DNA of 39,555 nucleotides from an uncultured Bacteroidales bacterium (GCA_900320365.1 ONSC01000012.1:1-39555), one strand, 5' to 3'; positions 23,564 to 32,695 are shown, counted from the stretch's first letter. Notes: a model not told the origin generated them from the sequence alone. Program-made: numbers and translations.

Positions 23564-24583
23564 CTATATATGGAGGTTCCCGCCCAATAGGGACAGCATC
23601 GTGCTGAAGGTCTCTTTCGGGGCATATTTTATGGAGAAAGGCAGCCTTCCCAAGAACCTTCGGAAAGTGTCCATTTTCCTTTTTGCCGTGGATTTGCCGT
23701 AAATATCGCCACGTCCGGCCGCATGATGTCCGAAATTGCCTCCTTCCTCAATAATCTTGAGCAGGGGCTCCTCAGAAACCGTTTTTCCTCCAGGACAAGG
23801 GATTTGGATGCCAAGGACGTTGATTATCAAAGAGCAAAGCAAGGTTTGCCACTTGGTCATCCTCGCGTTCCTGAAGGCCTCTTCGAGCCTCTCAGGATCA
23901 TACTTTCCTTTCAGGGCATCGCATGCCATAGCATAGTCAGTGATCTGCCTAATGCCCACTCCGGTTCCGCAGGCATGCTTTAGCGCATGGGCGGAAAGCA
24001 TTAGTAAGGTGGCTTCAGACGAAGGCACTTGAGGAAGCTTATCTTCGGACACGTGCAGGTCGAAATACCTGTCGTGGACATCCACGTCAACATCATCCTT
24101 CTTGAAGTGGAAACTACCGTCGCTCGCCAATATGAAACCGGTTTCAGATTTGGCTATATCTCTCGCCTTATGGAACTCGTCACGGTTGAAGAATAAATCG
24201 ATATCCCCGTATGAGCGCAGTTCCGGATGGGGGTAGAAAGCCGCTGTGGCGGGGCCTTTCAAAAGGATGGGGTTGAGACCCTTTTCATTGAAACCATTGA
24301 TTATTGACTTAGCGATGGCAGCCATCCTGCGCCCCTGGAGAGCGCATTTCTCTTTTTCGGCGAGGAAATACAGGAATACGTTTTCCGGGATAGCGATCTT
24401 CTCGGGCAGGTTTGTGACTGCGTCTCCGACCAGCCCCGTCACGTTCTGTTCCCTGGATATGGCGGCTATTTTCTGCCAGCCTTCAGGACTGGTTGAATTG
24501 AGAATATCCATCACGCCGCCATCTGGAGTGTTTCCAGAGAGGGCGGAGTTCAGAAGGACCAAGAATTCCTTGGATAGCTTCAT
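23564..24583 (-). CDS. Nucleotidyltransferase-fold family protein (NTP_transf_5 type)
   Basis: The 339-aa protein fits the family of uncharacterised nucleotidyltransferases (PF14907 type). The key block is ILLKGPATAAFYPHPELRSYGDIDLFF (residues about 110-136), with the polymerase-beta-like pair in DIDLF, followed by VDVDVHDRYFDLH. Flanking helices (VTGLVGDAVTNLP, LSAHALKHACGTGVGIRQITDYA) are also typical. No membrane segment or signal is seen. It is the last gene of the polysaccharide operon and overlaps the PqqD-like gene by four bases. Such proteins often lie beside PqqD-like or HPr-kinase-like genes in exopolysaccharide clusters. The substrate and role are unknown. Confidence 0.82.
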   Translation of the reverse strand: MKLSKEFLVLLNSALSGNTPDGGVMDILNSTSPEGWQKIAAISREQNVTGLVGDAVTNLPEKIAIPENVFLYFLAEKEKCALQGRRMAAIAKSIINGFNEKGLNPILLKGPATAAFYPHPELRSYGDIDLFFNRDEFHKARDIAKSETGFILASDGSFHFKKDDVDVDVHDRYFDLHVSEDKLPQVPSSEATLLMLSAHALKHACGTGVGIRQITDYAMACDALKGKYDPERLEEAFRNARMTKWQTLLCSLIINVLGIQIPCPGGKTVSEEPLLKIIEEGGNFGHHAAGRGDIYGKSTAKRKMDTFRRFLGRLPFSIKYAPKETFSTMLSLLGGNLHI

Positions 24584-24843
24584 TCTTCCTTCAACAGTGA
24601 AGATTCTTTCCAGATGGAGACAGTTTGTGACGCATCTGCTTGGGCTGCCTCTGGATCGATTCCATATTCCTCAACAAGGGCTGAGGCCAAGTCTTCGACG
24701 GAGAAGTCAATATCGCTGAACTTGTTCCATAAGAAAGCGAAACTCTCATTGACTTCCATGGCTCTTGTGCCCTTATTGTTGAACACAAGAAGAATCAACT
24801 TACCTCGCGATTCCCTCAATATGGCTTCGTCCGTAAGCCTCAT
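24580..24843 (-). CDS. PqqD-like small protein
   Basis: The 87-aa protein has the PqqD fold pattern: a beta-rich start (KLILLVFNNKGTRAMEVNESFAFLW) and a helical rest (DFSVEDLASALVEEYGIDPEAAQADASQTVSIWKESSLL). In peptide-modification pathways PqqD-like domains grip precursor peptides. No precursor, radical-SAM enzyme or protease is visible in this window, so here it is an orphan. It overlaps the nucleotidyltransferase-fold gene by four bases and starts one base after the HAD-like gene ends, so it is tightly coupled to both. A structural role for the nucleotidyltransferase-fold partner is my inference. Confidence 0.75.
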   Translation of the reverse strand: MRLTDEAILRESRGKLILLVFNNKGTRAMEVNESFAFLWNKFSDIDFSVEDLASALVEEYGIDPEAAQADASQTVSIWKESSLLKEE

Positions 24844-24844
24844 C

Positions 24845-25249
24845 TTACCGGAATAATTTGCCGAATAAGCCTTTGCGGTGCTTCTTATGCTTTTTCTCCC
24901 TGAGCCCCGTGATCATCTCGTAAATGGTTCCCCATTCGGGAAGTCCGCCGAGGTTCTTGTCATCGATGTACACATCAGCCACCACTTTCACAGAAGTACT
25001 GCCGGCACGTCCCTCAAAGAGGGAACCTACCGGCTGATTGCTGTTTACCCCATAGAAGTCCAGGCCTCTTTTATGACAAAAATCCAGGGCTTCCTGGAGG
25101 AGCTCGCCATCACGGGAAGTCCAGAGTATCAACTTGTTCCCCTCGTCAGCAAGTTGCTTGAGAGTCTCAATGGCGAAGGGTTTTTCCTTCCCGATCGCCG
25201 GGTACTTGTGCTCGACGATCGTTCCGTCAAAATCCACAGCGATTGTCAT
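24845..25249 (-). CDS. HAD-like hydrolase
   Basis: The 134-aa protein has the HAD phosphatase start VDFDGTIVEH (nucleophile Asp6, acid Asp8), ILWTSRDGELL with the second-motif Thr/Ser, and DVYIDDKNLGG with the acidic motif IV pair. There is no cap domain, and the size is that of small HAD phosphatases. The basic tail (REKKHKKHRKGLFGKLFR) is unusual and may contact membrane or nucleic acid. Similar short HAD proteins occur in Bacteroides polysaccharide loci. It follows the tyrosine autokinase gene by 15 bases. A sugar-phosphate phosphatase is plausible but not shown. Confidence 0.82.
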   Translation of the reverse strand: MTIAVDFDGTIVEHKYPAIGKEKPFAIETLKQLADEGNKLILWTSRDGELLQEALDFCHKRGLDFYGVNSNQPVGSLFEGRAGSTSVKVVADVYIDDKNLGGLPEWGTIYEMITGLREKKHKKHRKGLFGKLFR

Positions 25250-25264
25250 TTTCGAGGCTTTAGA

Positions 25265-27628
25265 TTAATCCTTTTCTCCGTAGCCGTAGCCATAACCATA
25301 ACCATAGCCATAGCCATAACCATAGCCACCATAGCCATAGCCTTTCTTGATCTCGGAACCGTTGAGGACAACGGCCATGTTCTTCAAGTGACCCTTCTCG
25401 TAGAGGTCGTCAATCTGCTGGAGCAGGCGGCGGTCAAGCTGGCCGCTACGAAGGACAAACAGGTTAACGTCAACCACCTTATTGATGACCATAGGATCAG
25501 CCACCATGGTGACAGGCACACTGTCTAGGAGGATATAGTCATAAGACTTCTTTAGTTCTTCAATCAGAGTCTCGAACCTTTTCCTTCCGAAAAGCTCTGT
25601 GGAGTTCGGCGGGGTGTGACCGGCAGGCACCAGATCAACACCAGGAAGCACATCCTTATGGATAATATCGCTGATGCTGACAGTATCATCGTAAAGATAA
25701 TTAGAAAGGCCCGAGGTCACGTGCTTGACTCCGAACATCTTCGATAGAGACCTCTTCCTAAGGTCTACGTCAAGGAGGACGACTTTCTTTTTGGCGTCAG
25801 CCAAGCAGGCCGCGATGTTTGTGGACAGGAAGGTCTTACCCGCACCCACGCTGATTGAGTTATTGGCGATAACCATTTGGCCGGAACCTTCAGGACGCAT
25901 GAAGTCCAAGTTGGTGCACATGATCCTCATCGCCTCGGTGAAGACGCTCTTTGAGTTAGGGTCGTAAGCTGTCTTCACTTCTTCTTCAACTTTCTCTCCC
26001 TTCTTAGCTTTCTTTTGTTTCTTCATCTTGACGAATGGAAGCTCAGCGAGGAATGGCGTAGTGAGCATATCCTCCACATCCTTGCGGGTGCGCGCTTTGG
26101 TGTCAAGGAACATCCTGGCAAGAAGGATAATAGCTGGCAGGAGCAAGCCGATCAAAAGAGCCAGGAGGAACATTTTATTCCTCTGCGGATAGACAGGACC
26201 CCAGGAACCGGTCGGCTCATCAATCATACGGGCGTTGTTGTCCGCCATAGCCTGTGTGAGGGAGTTCTCCTCACGTTTATTTAGGAGGAACAGGTACAAG
26301 GACTCTTTGATTTGCTGCTGGCGTTCGATTGAAAGGACTTCACGGGCCTTGGCGGGCATAGCCGTGAATTTACGAACGGCTGTAGTTTCTTGTTTCGACA
26401 AGTCGTCTCGTTGAACCTGTAGGCTGACCAAATGGTTGTTGAGAATCCCTATGATATTCTGCCTCAAATTCTGGATGGAAGCTCCAAGCTCCTTGACAGC
26501 AGGACTTTCCGTACTTGATGCCTCGACGAGTTTCTCTCGGCGGAGCACCATGGCGTTGTAGTCAGCTATATTCTTGTCCGCATTGGGGTCGTTGACTCCA
26601 GTCTGGGCAGGAATCAGACCGTACGGATTCATGTTCTTGATGTAGTTGAGGAGATACTCCGCAACTTGGACGGCGGTCTCAATTTTGACGATATCCGCAT
26701 TGTAGCTACGGCTTTCGTTGAGGTAGCGAGAAGCTGCTTCGTCAACGCTCATCACCTGGTTGGCACTCTTGAACTGGGCTAGACTGCTTTCCACATGGCC
26801 CAATTCCTCCTGGATGCTGATGAGTCTCTCGTTGATGAATTCGGCGGTGTTAACAGCAACTCGGTTCTTCTCCCTGATAGCGTCCTCATTGTATTTCTCG
26901 ATAAGTGCGTTGATGAGGTCGATTGATCTTTGAAGGGAATAATCCTGTAAAGCAATCTGAAGGATGGTATCATCCTGAGAAATCTGAAGTCCTGAGAGGT
27001 ATCCTAAAGCGGCATTCTCCGGGGTTGACTTCTGAACTGTAATTTCCTGACCGTACCACGAAGGTCCGTAAGGTGTGTCGGGCTGGAATACGACCTTTCC
27101 TCCACCAAGAGTTAAAGTGTCTCCAAGAGCTACGGTCTGATAGTTCCCTAAACCATCGGAGTCAAGTTTAATTTGCTTGTCATTGACAGGGACAACTATG
27201 ACGGAAAAAGGCCCTGGCACAAAATCTTCCCGGGAGAAGAACATCCTAACCGGAGAATTGCGATACAGTTCCACGTCTCTGAACTTGACTTTCATCTTAT
27301 AATTGACATCGGCGTCAAGCAATTTAACAGCTTCAGTCATTAACTTTTTGGATCGTAACTGGAGGATCTCTGTGGTCATGCTGACGTTATTGATCGTGCT
27401 GGAATAGGCGTCCAACCTGACCGAACGTACTGAGTTGCTGGGATCCTTGATTACTACAGTCACTCCGCTGCGATAGACAAATGGGGTCTTAGCATACTTG
27501 TAGTATGTATAGCCAAGAGCGAGGGCAACGCAAAGCGCAAACCAGTACCAATGGCTCAACAGATAAAAGAAAAGATCTACCAGATTAATCTGGTCCTTAT
27601 TCTTATTGTTTTTGTTTTTGTTTTGCAT
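25265..27628 (-). CDS. Wzc-like polysaccharide co-polymerase and tyrosine autokinase
   Basis: The 787-aa inner membrane protein pairs a Wzz-type chain-length domain with a BY-kinase. The first membrane segment (residues about 18-38) follows a Lys/Asn-rich start; a long periplasmic region with coiled coil runs to a second segment near 485-510. The kinase domain has Walker A SVGAGKT (593-599), Walker A' VVLLDVD (616-622) and Walker B ILLD (699-702). The C-terminal tyrosine tail is an unusually regular Gly-Tyr repeat with ten tyrosines (763-784). Autophosphorylation there normally controls polymer length and export. It starts two bases after the Wza-like gene, its export partner. Confidence 0.94.
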   Translation of the reverse strand: MQNKNKNNKNKDQINLVDLFFYLLSHWYWFALCVALALGYTYYKYAKTPFVYRSGVTVVIKDPSNSVRSVRLDAYSSTINNVSMTTEILQLRSKKLMTEAVKLLDADVNYKMKVKFRDVELYRNSPVRMFFSREDFVPGPFSVIVVPVNDKQIKLDSDGLGNYQTVALGDTLTLGGGKVVFQPDTPYGPSWYGQEITVQKSTPENAALGYLSGLQISQDDTILQIALQDYSLQRSIDLINALIEKYNEDAIREKNRVAVNTAEFINERLISIQEELGHVESSLAQFKSANQVMSVDEAASRYLNESRSYNADIVKIETAVQVAEYLLNYIKNMNPYGLIPAQTGVNDPNADKNIADYNAMVLRREKLVEASSTESPAVKELGASIQNLRQNIIGILNNHLVSLQVQRDDLSKQETTAVRKFTAMPAKAREVLSIERQQQIKESLYLFLLNKREENSLTQAMADNNARMIDEPTGSWGPVYPQRNKMFLLALLIGLLLPAIILLARMFLDTKARTRKDVEDMLTTPFLAELPFVKMKKQKKAKKGEKVEEEVKTAYDPNSKSVFTEAMRIMCTNLDFMRPEGSGQMVIANNSISVGAGKTFLSTNIAACLADAKKKVVLLDVDLRKRSLSKMFGVKHVTSGLSNYLYDDTVSISDIIHKDVLPGVDLVPAGHTPPNSTELFGRKRFETLIEELKKSYDYILLDSVPVTMVADPMVINKVVDVNLFVLRSGQLDRRLLQQIDDLYEKGHLKNMAVVLNGSEIKKGYGYGGYGYGYGYGYGYGYGYGEKD
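25277..25342 (-). repeat. Hexamer repeat coding for the Gly-Tyr tail of the autokinase
   Basis: Ten TAT/TAC-containing hexamers, mostly GGC/GGT-TAT, lie in tandem with a single extra Gly codon after the second. Slippage by whole hexamers would change the number of phosphorylatable tyrosines without shifting the frame. Confidence 0.85.
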
Positions 27629-27630
27629 GG

Positions 27631-28422
27631 CTATTCGTTACCGTCATCAATTAACTTCATCCAAATGAAAAATGTAGAAATTACAGAACCAAGAGTTATG
27701 ACAGGAGACAATGAAGAGATGAATGTCCTAAATGGCTGAGACTCCCTGCTGCCTTTAGGCTTGAAGTACACGATGTCATTCTGCTGCAGGTAGAAAGCCG
27801 GAGAATCGAAGAGATCTTTCTTCTGGAGATTCACGCTGTAGGCCTTCCTGACACCGTCTTCGGTTCGGATTACCATTACATCCTTGACATTCACTAACTG
27901 CCCGCCTGTACCTGACTGGGCCACTACCTGGAGCAAATTAATCGGTCCGTTTCCAGCTTGTATGATGTTTCCTCCTGTCTCCTTCAGCACTGTGATGTTG
28001 AAGTTTCCCATTGAGACATCCACTATGGGCTCTTTGATGTAACCCATCTCGATTATCCTGGAAGCTATCATTTCTTTAACCTCCTTGAGGGTCTTACCCT
28101 CAATTTTGATCGTTCCGATCACAGGGAAATCAATATAACCCTTGGGATCAATCAAGTATTTGACGGCGCTGGTAGGTGCCGCGCTCTCAACAGTGCTCAA
28201 ACCCGCCCCGGCATTGAACGGTGCCGCCAATTCAGGGTTGGTGCTGCGCACTTGTATCATCACTTCGTCTCCAGGTTGTAATCTTAATTCGGGAGCGTTT
28301 GCAGCCTCATAAACATCTCCATACTCAAAGTCCCGGAGATAAGTCCATTTCTTGGATGAGGCGCAAGAACAGGCCATGGCCACCAGCCCGGCCAACAATA
28401 ACCAATTAAGCGGTTTTCTCAT
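27631..28422 (-). CDS. Wza-like polysaccharide export lipoprotein
   Basis: The 263-aa outer membrane protein exports polysaccharide with the Wzc-like kinase. A lipoprotein signal (LLLAGLVAMACSC) is followed by the polysaccharide export domain (LRLQPGDEVMIQVRST...IDPKGYIDFPVIGTIKIEGKTLKEVKEMI) and an SLBB-type domain (ITVLKETGGNIIQAGNGPINLLQVVAQSGG-like region). A C-terminal hydrophobic helix (VITLGSVISTFFIWMKLI) would cross the membrane. Length is short, as usual in Bacteroidetes. The start overlaps the end of the GT4 gene upstream by 17 bases, and the kinase gene follows two bases after its stop. Confidence 0.93.
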   Translation of the reverse strand: MRKPLNWLLLAGLVAMACSCASSKKWTYLRDFEYGDVYEAANAPELRLQPGDEVMIQVRSTNPELAAPFNAGAGLSTVESAAPTSAVKYLIDPKGYIDFPVIGTIKIEGKTLKEVKEMIASRIIEMGYIKEPIVDVSMGNFNITVLKETGGNIIQAGNGPINLLQVVAQSGTGGQLVNVKDVMVIRTEDGVRKAYSVNLQKKDLFDSPAFYLQQNDIVYFKPKGSRESQPFRTFISSLSPVITLGSVISTFFIWMKLIDDGNE

Positions 28423-29506
28423 ATAGTTTTGTTATTTTATTAATCATCAAATCTTTAGTGAATAAGGCTCCATAGCGCAGGAAGGCGCTTTTGCTGAAAG
28501 TCTTTCGGGACTCCTCGTCCTTGGTGACAGCCATTATCGCATCAGCTAAGGCCTTCGGATTCCTGGGCTCCACGTTAAGCCCCGAGACTCCGTCTTCATT
28601 GACCCATGACACCCCGGATCCGGGAATCTTGGTAGCTACCACGGGTGTACCGACGGACATCGCCTCAATCTGAACAATACCGAAAGCCTCGTTTTTCGTG
28701 ACAGAAGGTAGCACGAATACATCGGAAGCGGCAAACCAGGAGGGAAGATCCATGTCTTCAATATATCCGGCCAATGTGACCTTGCCGGAAAGACCCAAAT
28801 GGTCTATCTCATCTTGTAGGCGGTCTCTCAATGGTCCTGAGCCTCCGATTACCACCCTGTAATCATCGGGAAGATAGCTTGCGGCCCGGATAAGATGCTC
28901 ATACCCTTTGTACGGGATGAGCCTGCCAAGGGAAAACACCAGCTTTTTTCCTTCAAATTCCCGCCGGATCTTCTCTACAGATTCTCCCTCTGTACGAAGG
29001 GGCTCGATTCCGATAGGGATAAAGGTTGTCTTATCTTGAACATCCTTAAGATCAGGAGATTCCGAGACATACACTGGCGTCGTGCCGACTATCTTGTCAG
29101 CCCTGCGAACCAGCCAGTTCTGTATGGGCTTGTATAGGGAACGGAAAACACCTTTGCCTATGATGTCACTGTGCCAATGCAGGACAACCTTCCCTTTGAA
29201 GCGGCTCAGTCTCAAAGCTAAACCTGCCATAGGGTCCGGATGGTGGATATCTATGAGATCATATTCCCCGGCATGTCTCTTAAGCCAAGAGACCATCTTT
29301 GGAGCTATCATTGTTCCAGCGGCCTTGAATAGGGTTGGTGCCACAAATATACATCCACCACCATAGAGTGAAATGGTGTTAAACTCTCTTCTCTTGTCAG
29401 CGCTGGCGCAAAGCATGTCACAACCCAACCCCATGGTCAGGTCGTACATCACTTTCTCAACCCCTCCGAAGATGGGGTAGAACTTACCGAGCTGCAAGAC
29501 TTTCAT
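28406..29506 (-). CDS. GT4 family glycosyltransferase
   Basis: The 366-aa cytoplasmic transferase has the GT-B fold of family GT4. The acceptor side carries KFYPIFGGVEKVMYDL. The donor side has SLGRLIPYKGYEHLIRAASYL, the ADVFVLPS segment and the E-x7-E signature ESFGIVQIEA-like block EAFGIVQIEAMSVGTPVVA. All are intact. The ATG at 29506 fits the family start; the upstream open frame overlaps the neighbouring gene more deeply. It overlaps the gene before it by 23 bases and wza by 17. It adds one sugar of the repeat unit; which sugar is unknown. Confidence 0.92.
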   Translation of the reverse strand: MKVLQLGKFYPIFGGVEKVMYDLTMGLGCDMLCASADKRREFNTISLYGGGCIFVAPTLFKAAGTMIAPKMVSWLKRHAGEYDLIDIHHPDPMAGLALRLSRFKGKVVLHWHSDIIGKGVFRSLYKPIQNWLVRRADKIVGTTPVYVSESPDLKDVQDKTTFIPIGIEPLRTEGESVEKIRREFEGKKLVFSLGRLIPYKGYEHLIRAASYLPDDYRVVIGGSGPLRDRLQDEIDHLGLSGKVTLAGYIEDMDLPSWFAASDVFVLPSVTKNEAFGIVQIEAMSVGTPVVATKIPGSGVSWVNEDGVSGLNVEPRNPKALADAIMAVTKDEESRKTFSKSAFLRYGALFTKDLMINKITKLYEKTA

Positions 29507-30710
29507 ATAAATCAATATAATCGCAGAAGCATTTTCCCTTGTCAAAATTGGCAAGGGCATACTCTCTACAATTTAACCTACAAAGGTAGGAATTATTCCC
29601 GATTATATCATTAATTATCTTCGTCATTCCCTCGATATCCCCTTGTTCCACAATGAATCCAGTCTTCTCAGTCACCGATTCTGGAGACCCTCCAGTCCTG
29701 TAGGTTATAACTGGTGTCCCGCAGGCAATGGCCTCCAGATTCACGGTCGGGTAGTTATCCTGCCAGGTAGGGTTGAGAAAAGCGACGGCTCCGGAATATA
29801 GCTCCGCGAGTGACGTGGCGTCAGATGTGCGGGGGATATGAATCACGTTTTCTGGAAGGTCTTTTCCCTGCTTTTTTGTCATACGTCCAACCATCACGAG
29901 TGTAATGTCCTCGCGAAGTAATCCGGCTAATCTCATCAAATCATCGAATCCTTTTTCTTTTAGCCAGATGCTTGCGACGGCAATCACATAGTGGGGAGTA
30001 TTGATTCCGTATTTTCCCTTTGTTTGCTCATTGTTTGATGGTTTGAATACATCGAGATCTATTCCGTTGTGAATCACGGTGCAAGGAACACCTGACAAAA
30101 ATGACTCACTCATCTCTTTCTTCATCCATTCGGAGGCTGCTACCAGGTGAAGGTTCTTCATCCCTGTCAGGGACTTTTTCTTCAACTCATAGTTGCGGTC
30201 AGACCGGTCCAGCAGCCAACTGGCAGGGAAACTGGTTTTTAAAGGACATGAATAGCAACCCGTCTTCCACCGATAGCATCCGGCAGAAGAGTAATGGTAG
30301 CAGTGGCCTGTGAAAAGCCAGCAGTCGTGCGCCGTCCACACAACCGGTATTCCAGATCTGCCAAGGAAGTCGCAAAGCATAGGGTAGTTGAGAAAATAGC
30401 CATGGACATTATGTATCTGGATTATGTCGGGGGATACATCCTCTATTCTTCTAATCAGCTCTCTAGTCGCTCTTTTAGAAGCCAGCCCGTGTGCGTCAAA
30501 TAGTCTGGTCTCCAATGCATGAATGGCCAAATCGGCCTTGTCTCCAACTGGAATGAGCTTGGAAGTGTGAGGAATAATCCTGTCCCTAGCCCTGCTGTAA
30601 GCGATATAGCTATCCCACCCGGAAGCCATGGCAAGATCCCCGATGCCACGCATTATCTTTCCGGTGGAGGTGCTTTCCCTGACTACAGGATTGATTTGAA
30701 GAAGCTTCAT
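29484..30710 (-). CDS. GT4 family glycosyltransferase with Cys-rich loop
   Basis: The 408-aa GT-B enzyme starts MKLLQINPVVRESTSTGKIM and belongs to the WcaC-like branch of GT4. A conserved loop with HDCWLFTGHC, GCYRWKTGC and CP carries five or more cysteines and is typical of this branch. The donor site has ASIWLKEKGFDDLMRLAGLL and EAIACGTPVITYRTGGSPE. It lies three bases after the acyltransferase and overlaps the next GT4 gene. The sugar donor cannot be told from sequence. Confidence 0.9.
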   Translation of the reverse strand: MKLLQINPVVRESTSTGKIMRGIGDLAMASGWDSYIAYSRARDRIIPHTSKLIPVGDKADLAIHALETRLFDAHGLASKRATRELIRRIEDVSPDIIQIHNVHGYFLNYPMLCDFLGRSGIPVVWTAHDCWLFTGHCYHYSSAGCYRWKTGCYSCPLKTSFPASWLLDRSDRNYELKKKSLTGMKNLHLVAASEWMKKEMSESFLSGVPCTVIHNGIDLDVFKPSNNEQTKGKYGINTPHYVIAVASIWLKEKGFDDLMRLAGLLREDITLVMVGRMTKKQGKDLPENVIHIPRTSDATSLAELYSGAVAFLNPTWQDNYPTVNLEAIACGTPVITYRTGGSPESVTEKTGFIVEQGDIEGMTKIINDIIGNNSYLCRLNCREYALANFDKGKCFCDYIDLYESLAAR

Positions 30711-30713
30711 GTT

Positions 30714-31595
30714 CTATTTGCCCCCTACGAGAACACTTGTGAATCTTGGAATTATCTTGCGCATGAGTACATATGTGATAGTCAGGATTAGAAGGGTTCC
30801 AATCACTGTTACCATGTATATTCCCACTTGCAGTGCGGTGTCAGTAGGCTTGAGCCAGGCGACCAGTGCTTTCTTGATGCCTATCACGAGAAGATAATGA
30901 TACAGATATACAAAATATGTCCATGCCCTGGAACTGATCCTGACCTGGCTGTCTGACATGAGCCATTTTTCAACAGGATTGATTTTCCAAACTGAGAGAC
31001 AAGCGCCGGTGGAATAATAGAACAGAGGTGCCGGTCCAATTCTCAGGACAAGCAGCAACCCTAGGATAAGGACACCCCACCAACGGAAATGCTTTACTAT
31101 CAGAAATATGATAGGTGAGAGGATCGTCACGACAATAAGCTCCCGTATAAACCAAAGAGATAAGTTAATCGGTCCTTTCCAAAAGACGAACACCGGGTCT
31201 TTCCAACTGTCTCCAAGATATCCGGAAATCATTGACGGGAAGAAGTGCATTGTCGCATAATAGATGGCTAAGGCTATGCAGTTTGCTATAATGAACGGGA
31301 CGAACAACGAAAGGAACCTTGACCGAAGTTTGGTCCAAAACCAATTTGAGGATGGATCATCAGGAACATTCCTGAAGAAAAGATATCCAGATAGTGCGTA
31401 GAACAAGGGGACACATACTTGTGTGACCGTAAGGATTGCTTTGATCACTCCGTCATAAACCGGAGTGCTGTTTGCAAGGTCGGTAATCGTAGAATGAAGG
31501 GATACGATACCGATTGTAAGCAATACCCGGATCAGATCGATCTTGTTGCCCCTTTGGACGGTCAATCCAGCAGTTCCTTGAAGCATCTTTCCCAT
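30714..31595 (-). CDS. Acyltransferase 3 family protein with an internal gap
   Basis: The 293-aa multi-pass membrane protein fits the acyltransferase-3 family, which O-acetylates sugars of exported polymers. It has the opening IDLIRVLLTIGIVSLHST with the catalytic His, PLFYALSGYLFF, and LWFIRELIVVTILSP. It is about 60-70 residues shorter than the related protein at 36709-37809. The region between GACLSVWKINP and SRAWTYFVYLYHY is only about 13 residues against about 70, so two membrane helices seem to be missing while the frame stays open. The start is uncertain: ATG at 31595 or 31586, or a TTG at 31565 that would overlap the GT4 stop by four bases. Confidence 0.85.
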   Translation of the reverse strand: MGKMLQGTAGLTVQRGNKIDLIRVLLTIGIVSLHSTITDLANSTPVYDGVIKAILTVTQVCVPLFYALSGYLFFRNVPDDPSSNWFWTKLRSRFLSLFVPFIIANCIALAIYYATMHFFPSMISGYLGDSWKDPVFVFWKGPINLSLWFIRELIVVTILSPIIFLIVKHFRWWGVLILGLLLVLRIGPAPLFYYSTGACLSVWKINPVEKWLMSDSQVRISSRAWTYFVYLYHYLLVIGIKKALVAWLKPTDTALQVGIYMVTVIGTLLILTITYVLMRKIIPRFTSVLVGGK

Positions 31596-32695
31596 TTTTC
31601 CATTACGTTTCCTTCCGAATAATCATCGGCGACCTTTCGGGCTTCAGCGCTCATCCTGGAGCGAAGCGATTCATCTCTCATAATTGTTTCCATCGCCTTT
31701 GAAAGCGCCGGGATATTTCCTTCCGGCACTAGAAGACCGTTCTGTCCGTCCCGGATTATGTCCTTGGGTCCGCACATGAAGTCGAAACAAACCCCAGGAA
31801 GCCCGCAGCTCATTGCCTCGATGAGGACCATAGGGAGACCTTCGTAGTGAGAACTCATCACTATGAAAGCGCTTGAAGCATATTCTTTGAATATATTCTT
31901 GGTAGGAGGGTTAATTCTTGCAGATTCTCCTATCCCCAATGACTGTATCCTTCTTTCCAACATCTCTTTCCACTCTCCTTGCCCGAAGATGTCAAGTCTC
32001 CATTTTTTCCTGGTATCTTCCGATACTAAAGCCCAGGCATCCACGAGCCTGTCAAACCCCTTTTGGTAGTCTAGGCGACCGACAGCTATCACCCTTCGGC
32101 ATGTAGTATCATACGAGAAATCAGGAACTGAAGGTGCCGCATTTGGAATGACCTCCAGATTAGGGAGGTTTCCCCAGTATCCAGCATCCTCCTTAGTAAG
32201 AACCACGAACTTGTCAAACTTCCTGGCTATTCTGACATCTTGCCATGAACGGAATCTGTCCGCCAGTCCGAGCAGCCCGCTCCTTCCATACTGCAAACGG
32301 AAATAACGGTTGAGGTGCAGTTCCAGCACCTTTTTGCTCCCGTCTTTAATCTTGGGAATAAAAGAAGATTCAGAAGGATAGAGGGATATAACCACATCCG
32401 CCCTTTCTCTCAGAAGCAGGTCGGCCAAGACCTTTCTGTGTTTCCTTCGTTTCTGGAAATAACTGGTTATCTTTGCGATAGGGGAACGATTGTTGTCAAC
32501 CGAATAGTTTATTCCCAGATCGACTATCTGGACATTTTCAGGGAACTGATAGAACGGAGGTTTGCCTTGCTGATCCGTCGTGACCACCATAACCTCATAT
32601 CCATCCCTCGCAGCGAACCAGCTGACTTTGTTCAGCAGCACCCTTTCCATCCCTCCTGGATTGTAGAGGGAGGCCATGCAGTAAATGAGTTTCAT
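31562..32695 (-). CDS. GT4 family glycosyltransferase
   Basis: The 377-aa GT-B enzyme begins IYCMASLYNPGGMERVLLNK, the acceptor-side start of GT4. The donor side has IAVGRLDYQKGFDRLVDAW, LDIFGQGEWKEML and the EGLPMVLIEAMSCGLPGVCFD block. All signatures are in place. It overlaps the polymerase gene before it by four bases and the acyltransferase after it by up to 34, so it lies inside the operon. Similar proteins build colanic-acid-like or amylovoran-like polymers, but the sugar here is unknown. Confidence 0.92.
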   Translation of the reverse strand: MKLIYCMASLYNPGGMERVLLNKVSWFAARDGYEVMVVTTDQQGKPPFYQFPENVQIVDLGINYSVDNNRSPIAKITSYFQKRRKHRKVLADLLLRERADVVISLYPSESSFIPKIKDGSKKVLELHLNRYFRLQYGRSGLLGLADRFRSWQDVRIARKFDKFVVLTKEDAGYWGNLPNLEVIPNAAPSVPDFSYDTTCRRVIAVGRLDYQKGFDRLVDAWALVSEDTRKKWRLDIFGQGEWKEMLERRIQSLGIGESARINPPTKNIFKEYASSAFIVMSSHYEGLPMVLIEAMSCGLPGVCFDFMCGPKDIIRDGQNGLLVPEGNIPALSKAMETIMRDESLRSRMSAEARKVADDYSEGNVMEKWERCFKELLD

